A stretch of DNA of 64,000 nt from contig NC_133649.1 of NCBI RefSeq assembly GCF_009905375.1, forward strand, positions 228,298,999 to 228,362,998, written 5' to 3'. Below the pieces are notes generated by a model. It searched no databases and was not told where the DNA came from. It saw only the letters and a program-made list of their open reading frames with translations. Made by a program: the position numbers and the translations under genes. Each line of letters begins with the position of its first letter. Position 1 is the stretch's first letter. The DNA comes from Apium graveolens (taxonomy: Eukaryota > Streptophyta > Magnoliopsida > Apiales > Apiaceae). Below, in pieces: positions 36,233 through 47,512 of this stretch.

Positions 36233-37276
36233 ATTATTATTCCCAAACAATCTAACAAAGAATTACAGAAGGGGGGTTGAATGTAATTCTGGCTACTTTT
36301 TCAATTTTAAGAACAGTTCTACTATAAATATATAACTCTGTTTGATTTGGCTATGGTGTGGAATGAAAGTATTAATGAAATCAAAACACAAAGTAATCAA
36401 ATACAAGTATTTAAAAACTTTCTGGTGGATTGAACTTTTCCACCAGAGATATATTTTAAGTAGGGAACTCTGTGTTACAGTGTTGTACACAGCTGCTTAC
36501 AAGTTGAACTACAAGAACAGAGAAATTATTTACAAATTTTGCTTTTTCTATTTCCTTGGTAATTGCTTACTGACTTGGATTAAGTTCTACTTTCTACCCT
36601 TGGTTTATATATCACCAAGTTACATGTTAAAAAGACAAACAAATAAGACAAAATATTTCTAGTCTAATTTCATGCTGCTTCATTTCTCAATCCAATATTC
36701 TTCAGTTTAGCATGGAAATGGAAATGCTTCTTTGTTCTCTAAAACCTGATAATAGGCTGCCACATTCCTTTTGCATACAATCAAAGCATATGACTGTCAA
36801 GTCACTATCAACTGCTCTTTTGAATTTGTTCATTGATTGAGACTTCATTGGATCATCCGTTAAAACTATGGTTGATCATCCGTTGAAACTTTGGCTAATC
36901 ATCCGTTGAAACTTTATGAAGCATCTGTTGAAGCTTTAGCTGATCATCCGTTGAAGCCTAGTGAAACATCCGTTGAGACTGTCTTCATGGTAGTTAACTC
37001 CATTTCATTTATACAAGATTACAAGGCATCTAATATTTATAATTAACCAACCTATCTTGCATATCAATCTAGTAGTCAACATGTTTTAAACATTCTACAA
37101 CATCTATTTCACTAAGGCATAACAATATGCAGAAATGTGCTACTAAACTTATTATTACAAAAGGTACTCTTTCAACGGATGTTGAAGTGATCGTCCGTTG
37201 AAAGCTACAAAAATACTAATTAATATCTACTAAGTGTTTTGTTTAAGTTATCATCAAGTTCACAACATATTCTTAA
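36233..37276 (-). repeat. 5' LTR of element A
   Basis: It matches 24047-24977 but extends about 110 bases further toward the PBS, including a CCCCCCTTCT tract like that near the end of family C LTRs. The outer edge reads TTAAAA where the other LTR has TTAACA. Element B gag coding starts at the next bases. Confidence 0.85.
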
Positions 37277-37280
37277 AAGG

Positions 37281-38899
37281 TTGGTTGCTCAAGATGAGTA
37301 CTGCACAAGCCAGGATGAAATGGATGATATTGATGAGCATTTGGCATTTCTGTCAAAAAGGTTTGCAAAACTCAAATTCAAGAGAAATTTTGGAGCTAAA
37401 AAATCCAAAAGAAACATGGTTGATAAAGCTAAATTCAAATGTTTCTAAAGTGGGATGAATGGTCACTTTGCCAATGAGTGTAGAAAGTGAAGTTTAGAAA
37501 AGAGGAAGTTTGAGCCTGTGGACTAGAAAAAGTAATATTTTGAATTGCTCAAATAAAAGGAAAAGGCTTTTATTACTTAAAAAGTGACTGGGCAGCTTAT
37601 GGTGAGGATGCAGATGAAGACATGAATTATGTCAACCTAGCTCTAATGGCCATGTCAGATAAAACAGAAGTTAGTTCATCAAGCAATCAGGTAATCACTA
37701 CAAATCTAGAACACATTTCTAAAGATGAATGCAATGATGCTATGAATGACATGTCTACTGAATTGTATCATTTTCATGTCACACTAAAATCCCTCACTAA
37801 AGAAAATAATAGAATTAAAGAGAACAATTTAATTTTGAGTGATAGAAATACTGTGTTAGAAACTCAATTTATTGAGTTTGAGAAATTGAAAATAGATTGT
37901 AAGATTGTCAATGATGAATTAACTGAATCTTTAAAGAAATAAGAGATTTTGAGAAAGCAGTTTAAACGTGAGCAAGAAGTGATCAAGGCCTAGAAATTAT
38001 CAAGAGATTTAAGTGCCCAAATTTCCAAAGTTCATGGAATTGAATCTTTTTGTGAAGAAGCCTAGAAAAAGAACAAAAAAACTGGACCAAGAGTTGGTTG
38101 ATGGTCTTTCAACGGATGTTGAATCAACGGATGATGAAGCTTATTCGTCGAAAGATAAATCCCATTCGTTGAAAGTTGACTCTCATCCGTTGAATGAAAA
38201 AAAGACCATTAGCAAAGGAAAGCTAGCAAAGCTGAATGCGAAATATGGTTCAGTTATAAACAACTTTGTTCGAGGGGAATCAAGCAAAGCTAAAGATGCA
38301 AGCAGCGTGAATGTGGGGCATCTTTCAATGAAGCAGTTAAGTGACAGATTGGAGAAGATTGAGGTCAAGGAAGATTCAAAAAGGAAAAATAATCGGAATG
38401 GGAAAGTAGGGATCAACAAACACAATAACTACACACCTACTAAGTTTGCACCTAGAAAGATATGTGTTAAGTGCGGTAGTGTTAAACATTTATATACTAA
38501 TTGCAGGTCTTTGACACATGCACCCATGTTTGCACCTCCATCTTTGCCCAAATGCCCATATCACCCATGCATGCTTTTCCTGTTATGCCTGCACAAAATT
38601 TATATGCACATTATGCTAATATGCCATTTACATACAATCCTTATTATGCTACATTTAATATTCCCCAAATGTCATTTAGCATGCCTTACTAGAATAACAT
38701 GTTTGCACAATCTTTTCCATACTATGTTAATCCCAAGGTGCCCGATAATTGTATAACTGATCAAGGGTTTCAAAGTCCTACTCCTAAGACAAAGGTTGAT
38801 TTACAGTCACCTAAGTCTAATTATGGAAAGACTAAGAAGCCTAAGAAAAAGGCTAACAAGTCTGGACCCAAGGAAACTTGGGTACCAAAATCAACTTGA
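37281..38899 (+). pseudogene. Element B gag, 5'-truncated
   Basis: Coding resumes at RLVAQDEYCTSQDE and continues to a first zinc knuckle region near 37440 with a stop inside (FKCF, then CGMNGHFANEC). A coiled-coil-like block follows (37622-37942, ELYHFHVTLKSLTKEN). Then GLSTDVESTDDEAYSSKDK (about 38100-38160) carries the CAACGGATG word. A complete second knuckle is CVKCGSVKHLYTNC (about 38462-38503). The frame ends at WVPKST-stop (38899) just before protease coding in another frame. Confidence 0.8.
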
Positions 38900-40359
38900 T
38901 TTGGTTTTGATGTATGCAGGGAAAGAGAAAGAATCTTTGGTATCTAGACAGTAGTTGCTCAAGGAACATGACTGGAGATTCTACGCTACTAACTGAGCTC
39001 AAGGAAAGAGCTGGCCCAAGCATTACCTTTGGAGATGACAACAAAGGGTATACTATGGGATATGACTTGATTTCAAGAGAGAATTCATCATTGGAGAAGT
39101 TGCCCTAGGTGATGGACTCAAACATAATCTGTTAAGTGTCAGTCAGCTATGTGACAAAGGCAACTCTGTTACTTTCACAACTGAAGCCTTTGTTGTTACC
39201 TGCATGAAAAATAACAAAGTGTTCCTTACTGGAGTGAGAAAAGGTAATGTGTACCTCGCTGATTTTAACTCAATAAATGCAGATTCTATTACTTATCTTT
39301 TCAGCAAAGAAAGTTAAGATGAAAGTTGGCTATGGCATAAGAAGCTGTCTCCTTTGAACTTCAAGACCATGAATGAATTGGTCAGAAATGACCTTGTCAG
39401 AGGCATTCCTCAAGTTGAGTTCTCAAAAGATGGACTGTGTGGTGCTTGTCAAAAAGGAAAACAAGTGAAAGCATCACTCAAAAGGAAGCTTGAATCAACA
39501 ATTGATGAACCTCTACAACTATTGCACATGGATTTGTTTGGACCAGTCAATGTATTGTCAATCTCAAAGAAGAAGTACTTCCTAGTGATTGTGGATGATT
39601 TTTTAAAGTTCTCACTGACATATTTTCTTGGATCTAAGGATGAAGCTAGTGAAATCATTATCAATCATGTAAGGCAAGTCAACAACCATCCTAATCTCAA
39701 AGTAAGAAAAATTAGGTGTGATAATGGAACTGAATTCAAGAATTCTACTATGAGGTTATTCTGTGAAGAAAATGGAATGATGCATGAGTTCTCAGCTGCA
39801 AGGACACCACAACAAAATGGAGTGGTTGTGAGAAATAATGGATCATTGATTGAAGCAGCTACAACAATGCTAAAAGAATCAAAGTTACTAACTTATTTTT
39901 GGGCTGAGGCTGTCAACACTGCATGTTATACTCAGAATATTTCTTTGATTAATCAAGCCAACTGCATGACTCCTTATCAACTGTTCAAGAATAAGAAGCC
40001 AACACCGAACTTTCTTCATATTTTTGGATGCAAGTATTATATTTTATGGAATCAAACTGATCAACATGGAAAGTTTGATGTAAAAACTGATGAAGGTATC
40101 TTTGTTGGATATGCTATTGGGAAAGCATATAAAGTCTGCAATCTAAGAACCAACATTGTTATGGAATCTGTACATATTGTATATTATGATAAAAAGATTG
40201 AAGGACTAATAGATTAAGGTTTTCATGAAAGCCTCAAATTTGATAATGTTGTGATATATTGTGATGAAAGTGATGATTAAAGTGATCTAGAAATAATGAC
40301 AAAAGAATATTCAAAGTTATCTTCAAATGAAGGAACAACAGTTGATGCAAAAATTTCTG

Positions 40360-40520
40360 CATATGTTGAAAGACAAATTGCAGCATCCTTTGAAATAAAA
40401 GATACTGCATCCGTTGAAATAAAAGATACTGCATCCGTTGAAAGTCCAAGTGCAACATCCATTGAGAGACACAGTGCATCATCGGTTGAAAGGCAGAATT
40501 CAACATCAGTTGATAATCAT
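40360..40520 (+). repeat. Minisatellite in the IN-RT linker of element B
   Basis: A 24-base unit (GATACTGCATCCGTTGAAAT and four more bases) is present twice in tandem and continues as looser copies each built on ATCCGTTGA or a variant. It encodes SVE-type repeats. Element A has a similar array at about 32240-32335. Confidence 0.85.
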
Positions 40521-40729
40521 TCTAGATCATTGATTGATAGAGCCCCATCTTCAAATCAAAGATCCACAAACTTAGGGGGGTATCATCTAGTCAACACTTA
40601 GTTTCACATCAAGACACTAATGAGGCCACTTCATCTAGAGCTAATCTACCACCTCAAAAAAATGGACAAGAGATCACCCATTTAAATTGATCATTGGTGA
40701 TTCAACATCTAGAGTGCAAATAAAGAAAA

Positions 40730-41168
40730 ATATATAATTTGACTTTCAACTGATATGATTGATATATAAATCAACGGATGTCAAAGATACCATTATCCGT
40801 TGAGACACAATGTATCCAGATATATATTTGACTTTCAATGGATAATCCTTATCCGTTGAAAGAGTAATTTTGACTTAGCCAAAATTTCACTTTTTCATGA
40901 CTTGATCAAGAAGATCAAATTTATTTCTGGTTGCATTTCAAATTGTATAGACATCAATAATAGTTAATTAGAGTAGCTTAGCATACCTAACTCACTTATC
41001 AACCTAGTAAAAGTTGATTCATCAAGTGGCTTGGTAAAGATATCTATAATTTGCTGCTCACTTAGAATAAAATGAAATTCCAAAGTACCATTCATAACAT
41101 GTTCCATTATGAAGTGATACTTGATGTCAATGTATGTTGTCCTTGAATGTTGTACAAGTTTTTCAACG
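40730..41168 (-). repeat. Inverted fragment of an A/B-family element inside element B
   Basis: Read on the minus strand this is the end of RNase H (ending near CCACTTGATGAATC) followed by the post-pol spacer. It parallels element A at about 30220-30645. The left joint follows the codons for SRVQI; the right joint precedes those for DECL, adjacent residues in the intact linker of element A. It is therefore an insertion of about 440 bases, not a rearranged end. Confidence 0.8.
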
Positions 41169-42685
41169 GATGAATGTCTAGCAGCTTTCTGTCACAGGAA
41201 GAGCCAAAGAAGGTAGAAGAAGCTAAACCAATTTGAAAGAAATAAAGTTTAGAAGCTGGTACCCAAACATAAAGGCAGGAATTCTATTAACACCAAATGG
41301 GTATTCAAAAATAAGATGGATGAGAATGACACAGTCATAAGGAAAAAAGCTAGATTGGTTGCTAAGAACTACTATCAACAAGAAGTAATAGATTTTGATG
41401 AAACATTTTCTCCAGTTGCAAGACTTGAAGCAATTACAATCTTTCTAGCCTATGCAGCCCATGCCAATTTCAAAGTATATCAAATGGATGTCAAATGTGC
41501 ATTTCTGAATGGAGATTTGAGGGAGAAATTCTATGTTAGTCAACCTCCAGGTTTTAAAGACCCCAACTTTCCAGGTTATATTTATTATCTTTTGAAAGAA
41601 CTTTGTGGATTGAAGCAAGCATTTATAGCCTGGTATGATAATTTGTCAAAGTTCCTTTTAGAAAATCATTTCATAAGAGGTACTGTTGACAAAACTCTCT
41701 TCTTTAGAGATGTTAATTGTTCTAGTATACTTGTTCAAATTTATGTAGATGATATTATATTTGGCTCTAAAGATGAGAAACTTTGTAAACAGTTTGCCAA
41801 ATTGATGTAAAGTAAATATGAAATGAGCATGATGGGAGAACTAACTTACTTTCTTGGTTTACAACTTAAGCAAGTTAATGATGGAATATTCATTAGGCAA
41901 ACTAAATATATTCATGATCTTTTAAAGAAGTTTGACTTACTGGATTGCATATCTGCAAAAACTCCCATGGCCACTGCCACTAAGTTTGAATTGAACACTA
42001 CTGAAAAGTCTGTGGACATTTCAAACTATAGAGGCGCGGTCGGCTCAGTTTTATATTTAACAGCTAGTAGGCCAGATATAATGTTTGCTACTTGTATTTG
42101 TGCTAGATTTCAGGTTGATCCTAGAGAATCTCATTTAGTAGCTATTAAAAGAATTTTCAGAGATCTCAAGGGCACACCAAAATTTGACATTTGGTACCCT
42201 AGAGATTCTGGCTTTGATCTAATTGGTTATTCGGATGCAGATTATACAGGGTGAAAAATAGACAGGAAAAGCACAACTGGAACATGTCAATTTCTAGGAA
42301 ACAAGCTTGTGTCTTGGTTTAGTAGAAACAAAATTCAGTTTCAATTTCCACAGCTGAGGCTGAATATATTGTTGCTGGTAGCTGTTGTGCTCAGATTTTA
42401 TGGATGAGAAATCAACTATTTGATTATGGTCTATATGTGGACAAGATTCCAATTTTTTGTGACAACATAAGTGCCATTGCCATCACCGAAAATCCTGTGT
42501 AGCATTCAAGGACAAAGCACATTGACATCAAATACCACTTCATAAGAGAGCATGTTATAGATGGTACAGTGAAACTTCATTTTATTCCAAGTGAACAGAA
42601 ACTTGCAGACATCTTTACCAAGCCACTTGATGAGTCAACTTTTACTAGGTTGGTAAGGGAGTTAGGTATGCTAAACTTTTCTTAA

Positions 42686-43054
42686 ATTTTAATTATTGAT
42701 GTATATGCAATTTGTAATACAGCTATAAATTAATTTAATTTTCTTGAAAGAGTTAAATTTTGGATAAGTCAAAATTATTCTCTCAAGGATAATCTTTATC
42801 AGTTTAAAGTCAAATATATTTCTGGACACATTATCCTTCAACGAATGATGATGTATTGAATATCTGTAGAATAATCATAACCGTTGAATCTAGATCTTTA
42901 TCCATCAAAATATACTTACAGGTTTGTAAGTATACGTTGATAGATTATTTTTAGAATTTCTATAGTTCACTTTACTTTTAAACGTTTATTTTTGGCAATT
43001 ATTAATGGGTATTTATCTTTATTTTTAATCATTTGTTTATCTTTTTCTGGGAAA
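42686..43054 (+). other. Post-pol spacer of element B
   Basis: Non-coding AT-rich spacer with degraded CAACGGAT-type words (near 42839 and 42880). It matches the corresponding spacer of element A and the inverted fragment at 40730. Confidence 0.65.
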
Positions 43055-43063
43055 GTATAAAAG
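43055..43063 (+). promoter_or_regulatory. Internal TATA box before the envelope-like ORF of element B
   Basis: GTATAAAAG lies about 370 bases after the pol stop and 133 bases before the ATG of the third ORF. A C/T-rich leader (CTCACTTTTATCTTTCTC, CCCCCTTTCTCTC) follows, typical of a plant promoter and 5' UTR. Transcription from here is inferred. Confidence 0.55.
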
Positions 43064-43195
43064 CCTATTTCAATCACAGATCTCACTTTTATCTTTCTCT
43101 AAATTCACAAGGAAAATTTACTCTCTTCGCCTCCAAAACCCCCTTTCTCTCTATAACTTCAAAAGCTAGCAAAACTGGAACCTGTTATGAAAATC

Positions 43196-44461
43196 ATGTC
43201 TCAGTTTGGGTATGTCTATGAGAAGAACAACTTCACAGCACTGGTGGACAAAAGTGTTGTGCATGAGTACTATCACAAAATGATGGAATTTATTAGCAAC
43301 TACAAAATAAAGTAAGCCATGCTCGAATCACTAATTATTTACTGTGAAGTTATGGAGGAAGTCTGGACATCTGTCTGTGTTTGACCCCAAGAACATGACT
43401 ATTACCTTTACTCTCAAAGGTACAAATTATTGTGTTAAATATGATGTTATTCAGTGATGCTTAAAATTACCTGAAAATAACACAACTATCCCACACACTA
43501 ACACTGACGTGGTTAACTTGCTTAATTCTATGGGCTACTCTCTTGATACTACTAGTTTAGGTAATATTAAGAGGAGGGGTCTTACAAAAGAGTGGATTTT
43601 TATGTGTGATGCTTTTCATCAAGGTATTTTCAGGAAAAATTAGTAATTTTGATGCCATTACTTCTTGTTTGGTTAACATGCTCTATATGCTCTTATCTGA
43701 TAAATATTTCAATTTTAGCAACTATGTCATGCTAGAAATAGGGTATAAGCGAGGAGACATTCTGAAAAGACATAGAAATATGTATTATGCTATATTTCTA
43801 ATGATGATAGCTAACCATGTTTTTGAGGTTCTTGTGATTGAAAACCCAAATAACAAGTTTGTTTGTTGGTTTCAAGAAAAGAGAGTTCTTGCAGATTTAA
43901 ATGTAAACAACCTAAACAACGAGGTGCCCCTCAACTATCTTCCAACAATTAAGGCACCTTAGGTAGTTGAGGTAAATGTTTCTCTTCCTATCTCTTTCCA
44001 ACTTCCAGTTTCTTTGACTTCAACTGTGGCTATGACGTCTGTGACAATGACCAAACAGATGCCTACCCATGTCACCAAACCAAAATCTTCAAAATCCAAG
44101 TCTAAGAAACCAACCTCTAGTGTCTCTCAAAAGACACCAGTTGTAAAACTACCACAACCCTTGAGGGGAGTGTACAAGATAGTGAGCATGGTGAGGGTAG
44201 GGGTAAAAATCAAAGAAGCCCCAAGGATAAGGTGTGTGAGGAAAGTGTTACCCAAACCATACACACTGCAGTCTCCCAAAAGACTGTAGTTATTCAAAAG
44301 AAAATTACCACATATCTAGTTGCATTCTCCCAAAAGGATGTAATTATTGAAACAAGCTCTCCACCAAGAGCACAGAATAAGAGGGGTACGGACACTAACC
44401 AAATATAAACTTAGATAAGAAAGAAGAAGGTTAAACCTATGGGGGAGTCACAGGATGTACA
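43196..44461 (+). pseudogene. Envelope-like third ORF of element B, truncated
   Basis: An ATG at 43196 opens MSQFGYVYEKNNFTALVDKS. After a stop and a frameshift, coding continues as FTLKGTNYCVKYDV, NLLNSMGYSLDTTSLG and LTKEWIFMCDAF. The open block 43606-43962 (FDAITSCLVNMLYMLLSDKY, YAIFLMMIANHVFEVL) follows, then 44014-44289, rich in Thr/Ser/Lys/Pro. The start matches the region missing in element A. A hydrophobic helix could exist near 43790, but envelope identity is by position only. The ORF is cut at 44461 by the gypsy-like repeat. Confidence 0.7.
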
Positions 44462-45037
44462 CATTATAACACCCTTAAATTTGGGGTCGGGGATCCGGGT
44501 TGTCACGAGTTCCATTTCCCTTAATAATACTTAATCTTAATAAACAACCAACTACTGTGTACTGTGACCCCATAATATATACACACACACCACAAGTTAT
44601 AGTCTCAGAGATGAATACCAAAAATAACACAAGTCATTTTATTCCATAATTATAAGTCATTACACCTTAAAAGGGTTTCTGAATAAATTTACATATTCTT
44701 TGCCATTATTACAATTCATAAATATACATAAGTCTGATACATCAAAATTTGAAAGCCTAGCCTATTGGTAGTTCCTACCTCAGCTACAGCGGCATCAACG
44801 CCTACAGGAAACTGCGGAACATTTCCTATCTGCTCGCGAATTGGGAGCTTGGTCCTGTTCATTTTGTCTAGTTGTTGTTGAGTGATGAAAGAAGAAAGCA
44901 AGGGTGAGCAACAAACCCACCAAAATAACATGTATAGTAATTAACAATATAGGAGCATTCTCATAGTACTCATAAAAGTCTTGGATAAGTAAACATGAAC
45001 CAAGTTTCACTACTAGAAATAGTGCCTACGACATCAC

Positions 45038-45160
45038 CCCTTTAACATCGGTTAGAAATGTCACCGATGTTAAAAGCAATTTTAACATCGGTTACTTCAA
45101 AACTGATGTTAAAGGTGTTGTAAGACATCGGTATCTTAACCAACCGATGTCTATAATCAT
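45038..45160 (+). repeat. Left subterminal repeats of the CACTA element
   Basis: At least six copies of ACATCGG(TT) or its complement ACCGATGT, or near variants, lie within about 120 bases of the left end, some as inverted pairs. Confidence 0.9.
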
Positions 45161-45251
45161 TTAAAAAAAAAATAAAAAAGGCCGCCTTCTTTCTTTTCCC
45201 CGTTAATACACCAAAAAATTCCCCCCTTAGACAAAATTTTTATTCTCAATT

Positions 45252-45450
45252 TTCCCCCCTTTGACCAAAAACGTTTTCCCCCTCTTTCTCAGTTCTCTCT
45301 TTTATTCTCTCTTCTCTCTCACTCTCTCTTCTCTGGTCTCTCTCTCATTATCTCCATCTCTTGTTGCTCTGTCGTTATCTCCATCTCTTATCTTTCTCTC
45401 ACCATCTCCTTCTCTCTTGTCACTCTCAACCCTAATTGATTTCTAATATC
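45252..45450 (+). other. C/T-rich tract, leader-like
   Basis: A long run of CTCTCTTTCTC-type sequence ends in AACCCTAATTGATTTC, the composition of a plant 5' UTR. Although open for about 60 codons, it is low complexity and unlikely to be a protein. It may be the captured leader of one of the gene fragments. Confidence 0.4.
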
Positions 45451-46394
45451 TCTCACAAATTAGTATTCATCTCACAAATTCAGAGCACAAACCCTAATTA
45501 AGCATGAACACACCTTAAAATTAGTTTGATTCGTGCTAAGTAACCTTCAAAGCAGGTTGTTTTGTTTGATTGGTGTGAAGTAAGTCTGTAAATTTCAATT
45601 TATTTTCAAATTTTACTTTTTGTTCACAGGATTGAGTTTGAAAATCGGCTTTGAATTAGTAACATATTCCTATTTTCTTGAGACATCTTTACATTTTGTC
45701 TTTGTTGAAATTTCTTGATTTTAACTTTTGAGTTTTTTAACTTTTCTTTGTGTATGTATGTATGTTCAGGGAGATACAAGGGACACAAAATGGTTATATG
45801 TGAATTTCAAGCCATAGTAATTTATACGAGGACTTTAATTGGTTTGTGTGTATTTTTCAGACTTTAATTGGCTCTCTGTTTTATATCTTACTTGGTCTGC
45901 TTATTATCTATAAATATCAAATTTTAACTTTGGTGTTTATCTATCTGTCCATGGACAAACAGCAAGAACAATTATCTTTTGTTAAGTGCTCACAGCAGCA
46001 GAGATGCACTGAATAGTTTGTTTCTTTATCATGATATTTAATTGTATACTAACTTCACTATTGAAAATTTTGATTTTCTTGCTTAACTCAGTCTTGGCAC
46101 ATTTTATGTGTTAAGGGAGATTTCTTTTTATTATCTTAAATGTTAGTACATGTTTATGAACTTAATGATGATAAGAACTCTTGATTCAAACTAGTAAACA
46201 AGGTTGCTCAATTGATATTATAAAACTCAGTACAAGTACTCATATAGGTAGGTAGCAATGGTTTAGGCATTTCCTGAATTAACAATCGTATCAAAGTGTT
46301 TATGTTGAAGAATTTTTCGCTCATCTATAGCGTTCATACAAATTCAATATTTCAGTTGATTGTCCAGCTTTGGTTTAATTATCATGTTTTGCAG

Positions 46395-46461
46395 GATGTT
46401 TCATAACGTTACTAGTGACATAACAATTGAAGTAAATGGTGGAGCATTTCCTCTACACAAG
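46395..46461 (+). pseudogene. Captured exon of a BTB/NPH3-type gene in the CACTA element
   Basis: After TTTTGCAG, an exon encodes MFHNVTSDITIEVNGGAFPL then HK and ends at AAG|GTAACT. This is the start of a BTB domain as in NPH3/NPY photoreceptor-adaptor proteins (SDI-EV-F-LHK). The rest of the BTB and the NPH3 domain are not seen. Confidence 0.6.
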
Positions 46462-47023
46462 GTAACTTGTTTGATCGAGAAGTATAAATGATCTATCGAC
46501 TATTAGAAATAACTAAGATTGGTTTTTTAGGGATTAATTTCGACATTAGTATTAGATATAGAGTACCTAAAGATTACTACATTAACCATATTTTTCTTTT
46601 CATACAAAAATAACTTTTTACAAATTGTTAGTGTAGTTTCCTCTTGTATCGCGTTGTGGGAGGATGCGGAAGTTGGTAGCAGAAAATAGGGGCTTAGATA
46701 TCTGTAGGATAGTTTTGCTCCTTGAGATTTAGTTTCTGAACGGTTCAATGTTATTTGTATATCTCCACTTCAACAAAAAAATTGGACTTTGATATGTGAT
46801 TTGTTTATTTTTTGCACTTTGCTAAGAGTTGTCCCATGACATTGATTCCCTTTATATTTCCGGAGATATCAATTATAGCACATTCATCAAGTGAACATGT
46901 ACAGTATATACACACACACACTCATATCAATTTGCAGAAGGATTACGAGGAATTGGTTTCGTCAGTAATGATAACAATATCACTTATTCCTTATCATAAA
47001 CATGAAAACTTTACTATGTGCAG

Positions 47024-47109
47024 CTAGCAAAGATGCTGAAGAGTTATTTAAAAATACATTTGAAGTGGATTACCTTATCGATCTGCTACGGGATGCGGAT
47101 GAAAAAGAA
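47024..47109 (+). pseudogene. Unidentified captured exon in the CACTA element
   Basis: Between TGTGCAG and GTAAGT lies an open 86-base exon reading KDAEELFKNTFEVDYLIDLL and a short acidic end. Splice sites and composition look like a host exon. I do not recognise the parent gene. Confidence 0.4.
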
Positions 47110-47294
47110 GTAAGTTTGTGGAGACTTGAAGTGTGTGTTGTTGCTATACCACTAATACTAATCTAAATTAAGTTGTCCAATGACTCTGCGAAGTTTATTT
47201 TTTTATGATAGTCTATGGGCAGGTTTAGCCAACATAGCTTTTGGCAAATTACCATATAACTTGTTTTTGACATTATAGCTTCAAAGGTTATTAG

Positions 47295-47400
47295 TGTTGT
47301 CCGAAAATGTTATCTGAAAATGTTGTCTGAAAATGTTGTCTGAAAGTATTGTCTGAAAATGTCGTTTGAAGTGTCGACTAAAGTGTTGTTTAAAAATATT
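47295..47400 (+). repeat. 15-base minisatellite in the CACTA element
   Basis: About seven imperfect copies of TGTTGTCTGAAAATG occur in tandem, ending just before the OB-fold exon. Confidence 0.85.
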
Positions 47401-47410
47401 GTGTGCGCAG

Positions 47411-47512
47411 TTGATGTGATGAAGCCTGGTACGAGTATTATAGCGAGAAATGCGAAGATTGACATGTTCAAAGGAACCATGAGGCTTGCAGTTGATAAAT
47501 GGGGTCGCATTG
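47411..47512 (+). pseudogene. Captured exon of an OB-fold (At4g28440-like) gene
   Basis: After GTGTGCGCAG an exon reads DVMKPGTSIIARNAKIDMFK and then GTMRLAVDKWGRI. This is the core of the plant OB-fold nucleic-acid-binding protein of At4g28440 type (RNAKIDMFKGSMRLAVDKWG in that family). Only this exon is visible; no start or C-terminus is present. Confidence 0.75.

Larger units (their letters stand above)
24047..37276 (-). mobile_element. Element A: Sirevirus-like Ty1/copia retrotransposon with envelope-like ORF
   Basis: Two direct-repeat LTRs (24047-24977 and 36233-37276) enclose PBS, gag, pol, a long third ORF and PPT on the minus strand. By eye about 7% of bases differ between LTRs over a 290-base stretch. 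Gag and pol carry many stops and frameshifts, so the copy is dead. The long third ORF after RNase H and the iMet PBS fit the Sirevirus (SIRE/Maximus) lineage. It lies in the gag of element B and is itself interrupted by a solo LTR at 24983-25527. Confidence 0.85.
38908..42685 (+). pseudogene. Element B pol, degraded and split by an inverted insert
   Basis: Protease (DSSCSRNMTGDS) begins near 38914 with Ser where the catalytic DSG motif has Gly. Integrase runs about 39354-40217 with a zinc-domain end (GLCGACQKGKQ), KIRCDNGTEF and TPQQNGVV. A repeat-rich linker follows (40300-40600). RT runs 41316-42254 (YVDDIIFGS) and RNase H to the stop at 42685 (LVRELGMLNFS). Between linker and RT, 40730-41168 is an inverted foreign piece, and about a dozen codons upstream of LNQFERNKV are missing. 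Several stops and frameshifts remain. Confidence 0.85.
37278..44461 (+). mobile_element. Element B: Sirevirus-like Ty1/copia element, 5' and 3' truncated
   Basis: The plus-strand body starts abruptly inside gag, runs through pol and the envelope-like ORF, and stops at the gypsy-like repeat at 44462. It can be aligned with element A along its length (same gag, pol, spacer and third ORF), so A and B belong to one family in opposite orientation. PBS, gag start and 3' LTR are absent. Many stops and shifts show it is dead. A piece of the family sits inverted at 40730-41168. Confidence 0.85.

Noticed and set aside
43606..43962. True viral envelope glycoprotein
   Set aside because: No signal peptide, furin-like site or clear transmembrane anchor is visible; the name rests on position only.
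45261..45446. 61-codon ORF rich in Leu/Ser
   Set aside because: It is a translation of a C/T-rich low-complexity tract.
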